Source: Sphaeroforma sirkka
Lineage: Eukaryota; Opisthokonta; Ichthyosporea; Ichthyophonida
DNA: 45,000 nt
Assembly: GCA_001586965.3 (NCBI GenBank)
Contig: LUCW03001595.1
Span: 47,501-92,500 of the forward strand
Direction: 5' to 3'
Below are positions 34,901 to 45,000 of the stretch, in pieces. Position 1 is the stretch's first letter. Each line of letters begins with the position of its first letter. The notes under the pieces were generated by a model. It was not told where the DNA came from. It ran no database searches and saw only the letters and a program-made list of their open reading frames with translations. Made by a program: the position numbers and the translations under genes.

Positions 34901-37900
34901 TAAATCGCACAGATTGACGGGTTATGTGGGTACTACCGCGGAGGAACTGGCACCAGGTATAAGGGTGTACAATGCGGCGCTGACTGCGCTTCATGAAATG
35001 GGCCAGTGGCGGCACGCGTTGAGAATATTCTATACTCTCACACAATCGAATACGGATGCGCAACAACTACGAGAGAGTGAATTCACGAAAGAAATCGTCC
35101 GAGGCTACACGAGGAAGTCTTTTCTGGGTTCTCCTAAACCGGATATTACAACTTACAATATAGCGCTGCTGCTGCTGAGCATGGGTGGTCGCCCACACGA
35201 AGCCATGCGAGTGTTCAAAAGCTTGAGTGAGTGCGAGTATTTTTTCAATAGCACACCAGATGTGCAAACGGGGTTATCCGCTGATAGAAGGGTGGATACT
35301 AGTCTACGCATTTCTCGTGCCTCGCATGTAGATACGCAGAATACACGCCTGCCACAGAGGGATGAGATTACATACCACAATATTATACAAGTGTTATCCG
35401 AGCACGGACATTTAGACTCTCTCAGGCTAATCATGAACGATTATCACAAGTTTCAATCTGCTAATAACACTGGAGGTGATGTACGCGGCTTCACTGGCGA
35501 GCAGCAGCACTCCAACATTTATGGCCATTCCACAGGATCGGAGTCAGCAGAAATCTTGCATCATAGTTTACACAATAACGGGCATACACGGACGGATACC
35601 AGTCCGAATTCAGAAACTGACGTCTCATTCGAATCAGCTATGTCGAAACTCAACGCCATGATGGGCGAGCACGGGAAACCAATCGTAGGCACGCCGCAGG
35701 CGGGCTCCAAATCACGCATGTCTGAGAGTCGACGAGTGGGAGTGGTATCTCAACGATCTTTTTCGAACTTAATCGATACATCAAGTGTCTCCTTTTGCTT
35801 ATACGATGGGAGGGAACTCGATCGATTACTAAGGCGGAGCGCAAGTACAAAACCCCTGATCAAGCATTGCGGGCGATCTTTTCATACAAGTCGAAGGAGA
35901 CCGCCATGGTCAGATCAGTTCGCAATATCGCCGCCGAGACCTATCATATTCGATGGCCAACTTCGCTACAAAACGGGGTCCGCATCATGTCGCAGTTTCA
36001 ATGCTTTTACTGTCCAGCAGGCAGTATATTTTCGACCCAATACTTGGCAGACATACTTTTATGTCGCAAAAAATAGTCATCTTCACAGTGCTACAGTGGA
36101 TTTCAGCCCATTCCGCTTCATCACATATCGGGGCAATTATACGGATGCAAAAAACCTAGATTCTTTACCACCCGCTGTGGAAGTAATACATACATACAGT
36201 TCGTCTTCGACTACGATTCGTAAGTCCGCGGCAAAACGTAAAGCGCATCCAGTCGTTACTGCTAAGCAATCAAGTCCGGACACCACCAACTACAACGCAA
36301 CAGAAGTGTCATCGATGATTTTTAAAATGCCGGACACACATGTATCATTACTACCGGAATGCAGCACAACGCGTACTGCTAACAATCTGGCTCAAAGAAT
36401 TGTCCTATCGGATTCTGCGAGGTATATGCACTCGCGTTTAAATCCAGTTCCGCCACCGACATGCGAAGTGCAACAGAGTCCATCACACGAGCCAATCGGG
36501 TCCAATACGAAGCGAACGAGTCATCTTCCATTACATCAGCAGCCCATTAACATATCATCCTTGGAAGATCTAGACACCGCGCTCTCCCGGGCACTCGCTA
36601 ATTATAGATACAGCTGGCAGGAAGGCGTGAGGCGTGCGGTACAGGTCAATGACAGTGTTGTATCTCTGGGGAAGCCGTCTGCGAAGCTACGGCGCGCTCA
36701 AAAGTATCTGAGCAGTGCGAGAAAAAATGCAGTTTCCGTGGGAACAAGCCACTATGACCAGCTCCTGAGCATCTGTATGCATGAGAGGCACATTCCAACT
36801 GCCTTGACGGTGTTGAATGAAATGCAGGCAATCGCAAACGATAACAACAACGTAAAAGGCAGTGGTCAAAGATTATTGTCTCCCACCGCATATCAAGTAA
36901 AGATGCATATTTGCGATCGGCAGGGCAACAGTAAGGATGCCGTTCAGACGCTCCGAGAGTACTTAAGTGCATACGGCACGCACAAAGCCGAACCATCTAC
37001 CACTGACTATGATGGGGGAAGTGCGATCCTCCTTGAATGGACTGGGCAGCAGTTCTGCGGACTGGCTGATACACTGGTGGCAAGCACCGATTTTATGTCC
37101 CAGTACGCTTTAAAAACATGCGCGAGGACTGGTGATTGGAACAAAATAGAACAGGTCTTGGTGCTGGCTAAGGGTGCGATGTCAAGCAGGCTACCATACA
37201 GTGCAGCTGATCGCTTTGGCGTACAAACGCAAGCAATTGGAAGGATGTCTATACAGTTTAGAGGGGCATCGCAATCTGAGGGAAGGGCGCGGACGTGCGC
37301 GACTACGAGCCAAGGTGTGCCTGCTCTTGACTTTGATGCGTTGTGTCAAGTGGGGTTGCGAGAGATACTTGCGCAGGCGGCCCCTAAAAGTGGACGACTC
37401 AAGGGCAAAACAAACGTGGTCACGCCAGTTCAACAACGCTTGATGAGTATGCTTGACTACTTGTACGAGCACGAAATGTGTGTTTTCAGAGTAGAGCCAA
37501 ACATCAACAGCATGAATGTACAGGTCGTGGACGCTATGAGTAAGGACGATACCATTAAAGCTGCGAGTACCATAGTTGTGGAGGGTGCTCGGACTGCTGC
37601 TTCTGCGACCACGAAGCTCTCAGGTTCTGAGCGCAAGCATAGTGGAAGCATACAGGGTAGGAGGCAAGTGCCCACAGCGAATGGAGCCGAATCTCTGTCG
37701 AACGCGAAACCGGTCGCTCTGTGGCCGACAATTGCACAATCAAACGAGCAAAGTAGACGCTTGTTAATGTGCATATCACACATTCGACCAACGGATCGAT
37801 CGCCTGCCACCCAGCTCGCCTTCATACATGTGTGCGCATCGCTTGGTTCACGCCTCGAAGGCATTGACGCTTTGAAGTTATATTTACAGAGATTCAGATC

Positions 37901-39692
37901 TCGGGCTGATAAATTGTGTGCCCGCGAGCGCCTGGAGGATCAACAGGCGTTCTCTAAAATGATGAGGGTTTGTGCACAGCAAGGAAATGGGGCGCATGCT
38001 AGGGATATTCTAAGTATGTACGACAGTTACTTACGAATCCACGCCGAGTCGCGTCTCTGGGAAACGAGCCGAGGAGATAGATCGAGTGGTGATTCATGTG
38101 TGAATGACACAGATAAACACATAGGCGTGCTTAAGAACCAGGTATGCCTGGGGAAAACAGACGAAGACAGTGTATGCACGAATATTTCAATTGTGTCATC
38201 GGTAAGTGCGAATCCAGATGAGCATACTCGCGTACATACAAAGGGGACGAATGCGTATTCACGAAGGCTGGCCTATCATTTCAGTAGACATGACTTGATG
38301 TATCAGGGTGTGGTGGATGGCATGCGAACCTACAAATACCTACAGAAACGGACGTGGCGTAACCTTTCGTTCAGTGCCACCTTACTCACCACTCTACTCT
38401 TGGAGTCGCATGATACTACCCTGGGAGACACGGCAGAACAACTGATTGAGAGTATCGTGCTGGAATCGTTACGTGTGGGTGCTTTCAATGACGTGGCAGG
38501 TATTTGTAAGAGTATGAATCAAAGCAATTTATCGACGCGCATCGTATGCATGTGGCTAGAGATATTCATAAAGGGCACAGCTTCATATAAGGAAGTCTCG
38601 GATATCAAGCATCATACAGCTTCAAATACTCATAGTCAGACGATGAAAAATGTCACACTCAGGCCGAAGGAGACCATATTGGCGGATATGCGACACATAT
38701 TGGACATAGGGATGCAACAGCGATGTCTAACGTCGCGTAATAGCAATGATGTCAGCCATCAAGCTAAGCTATTTGACACTATGATCAGCAGTTGTGCGGC
38801 GATTGGAGACTATAAACTCGCCGAAAGCGTATTCCTGTTGCAGGTTCGCTACGGTATAAAACCTGGGGAAAAAACCAGTCAGATGATACATGAGTTCATC
38901 ACTAGCAAATCCCAGGAGGCAGACATCCAGTCACAGCTGGGCACCATGTTCAGATGTGTCAAGCTGATGACCGGCGACTCTGTAGCCATAGTGGACATAG
39001 GGACTGCTAATAGCCATTTGCTGAAAATGGTCCGGAATAGACAAATACAGATGTCCAGATATCTAATCGAGAGAATTCTACCCGTACTCAACATCAGCCC
39101 AGACAGGAGTACATATGATATGTACTTTCGCGCTTTAGAGAAGGGCAGTAAGTGGCAGACAATCGTAGAGTTGTATCCGAAGTTTCAGGAGATGATTATG
39201 AAAAATTTCCTTACCAACGGAGGGAGAGCAGCGGACACATCCTATCATACAGACGGAGTTCATCATTCTGACGGGGCGTATATGCACGCCCTTAAAGCCC
39301 AGGTAAAGCTTGGAAAATCTGTAGAGGTTTTAGACATTGTCAATGATGTGTATAGAGCCAAGGTAATGCCTACTGCTCAACTGTTGTATGTTGCCGCCGC
39401 AAACTGTGCTCAGAGGAAGGGTGCTTGTGCAGCATTGTCACTGTGTGAACGCATGCAAGACGCGCACTTCGAAGTGGTCGAGCCGGTGTGGGAAAAAGTG
39501 ATGGCTGCTCTATCTGATACCGGACTGTTTGATGAAGTATCGGTGATAATTAGGGTGGGTAGTCTGGAGGTTTATCGCCAGCAGGGTGTACCTTTGAAGA
39601 AGTCGGCTAAACGTTATGCTCAGGTATATCGCAAAGGGCGGGAGTACGAGGATCTCACTATTGAAATGGGACTCCCGAAGGATGTGCTGTGA
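31996..39692 (+). CDS. Giant pentatricopeptide-repeat (PPR) protein, two exons
   Basis: Exon 1 is 31996-32810, ending at AAAAG|GTAAGT in phase 2. Exon 2 is best taken from 33254 (after TAAATACAG), which restores the frame, and runs to TGA 39690-39692; the product is about 2,417 residues. The N-terminus is rich in Arg, Ser and Tyr and lacks acids, as in a mitochondrial presequence. PPR helical pairs are clear at about residues 540-785 (for example TYNTAISAYARAGCFDEAV, SYTGVIDAANSSGRYTEAL, AYTSALTACVGGGRQARAV) and again near 840-870, 900-930 and 975-1005. A low-complexity Ser/His-rich linker follows. More degenerate PPR-like pairs run from about 1437 to the end (for example LAFIHVCASLG, YMHALKAQVKLG). 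PPR proteins bind RNA in organelles, one base per repeat; the target here is unknown. It is much longer than usual, so two fused genes are possible. Confidence 0.88.
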
Positions 39693-40314
39693 TCGTAGTA
39701 GTCATTACCATCGTGGTGCATCAACTTGCTAGCAATATACTTAGACTGATGTTCCCGTAAAATACCGAAGAGAACAGAGCTGGTTGGTACTTGGTGGACC
39801 AATTCTCACAACGGTGGTGCCGCAGAGTAACAGAAATCAGCTGGTATTTAGATATATAAGCAAACCATGCGAATCTAATTCTCAAATATTCAAGACAATT
39901 TAGATAATTGGATAAAAGTCTTCAGAAATTGCGTTTCAGGTCAAATCACCAAACAATTAGGGCACCTAGTTCCCATCTAATCCTATGGGTAAGGATAGTC
40001 TGGTCGGATTTCGGTGCAAACCCTCTGCTTAGTTTCAAGCGAAATTGATTAAGAATGATGTGAATTGCATCGTGATAATATCATCGGACACATAAGCAGT
40101 TTGTTAAATATTTTCAAAACTTCTTTGCAAATAGTCTCAAACTGAATAGTATTTCAACCAATTTTCTCGAAGACTGAACGTCGAGCGGCGAGGGTACGTA
40201 ATCGATAGCTCAAAATAGATGGCTCACATTGAAAATTGACCCGACTACCGCCAATACCAATCAATCGAATTTACAAGGGTCCCTTGTGTGACTATGGAAA
40301 TTATATTATTTAGA
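39693..40314. other. Convergent intergenic gap
   Basis: This 622-bp stretch separates the 3' ends of the PPR gene (+) and the Sec7-PH gene (-). No gene, RNA or repeat is seen; it presumably holds both 3' untranslated regions. Confidence 0.6.
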
Positions 40315-44983
<4,669 letters not shown>

Positions 44984-45000
44984 CTGAGAGACAGTGAAAG

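Overview
This looks like nuclear DNA of an intron-rich unicellular eukaryote. Three host genes are recognisable and all are eukaryotic: a central-channel nucleoporin (NUP62/NSP1) at the left edge, a very large pentatricopeptide-repeat (PPR) protein, and a Sec7-PH ARF exchange factor at the right edge. Introns are 115-832 bp with plain GT/AG borders. The Sec7-PH layout resembles the IQSEC/BRAG group, which with the other genes would suit a unicellular relative of animals (an ichthyosporean-like holozoan, for example). The lineage is inference only.

Layout. 1-4.6 kb: NUP62 on +, its 5' end outside the window. 4.6-7.0 kb: intergenic DNA with only small unrecognised frames and short duplications. 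7.0-13.66 kb: a strongly diverged array of 250-500 bp repeat units (about fifteen here, three more at 22.9-23.7 kb). The array is interrupted by a 1.2-kb unidentified insert (8.33-9.59 kb) and by two 154-bp palindromic MITE-like elements (10.27-11.08 kb). 13.66-22.9 kb: a nest of retroelement fossils, an old decayed Ty1/Copia element split by a younger Ty3/Gypsy chromovirus, with a 4-bp target duplication. 22.9-24.55 kb: more array, including a copy of the array/LTR junction found at 13.5-13.8 kb. 24.55-28.0 kb: nothing recognisable. 28.08 kb: a tRNA-Pro(CGG). 30.9-31.24 kb: first coding exon of a membrane-anchored thioredoxin-fold protein on -, followed by a trail of decayed copies of its CxxC exon (29.99-30.77 kb). 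32.0-39.7 kb: a two-exon, roughly 2,400-residue PPR gene on +. 40.3-45.0 kb: eleven exons of the Sec7-PH gene on -, converging on the PPR gene, with a 410-bp TA-rich microsatellite in one intron.

How the genes relate. They are unrelated single-copy host genes (nuclear pore, mitochondrial or organellar RNA metabolism, ARF signalling, thiol redox chemistry, translation). The thioredoxin-like and PPR genes are divergent and share a 755-bp upstream gap. The PPR and Sec7 genes are convergent, 622 bp apart. The 17.5-kb block between NUP62 and 24.5 kb has acted as a sink for repeats.

The most interesting observations are: the methyltransferase-like segment present in both unrelated retroelements; the ladder of decayed thioredoxin exons; the uniform phase-1, glycine-splitting introns of the FG exons in NUP62; the internal presequence-like motif in the giant PPR protein; and the two-length diverged array.
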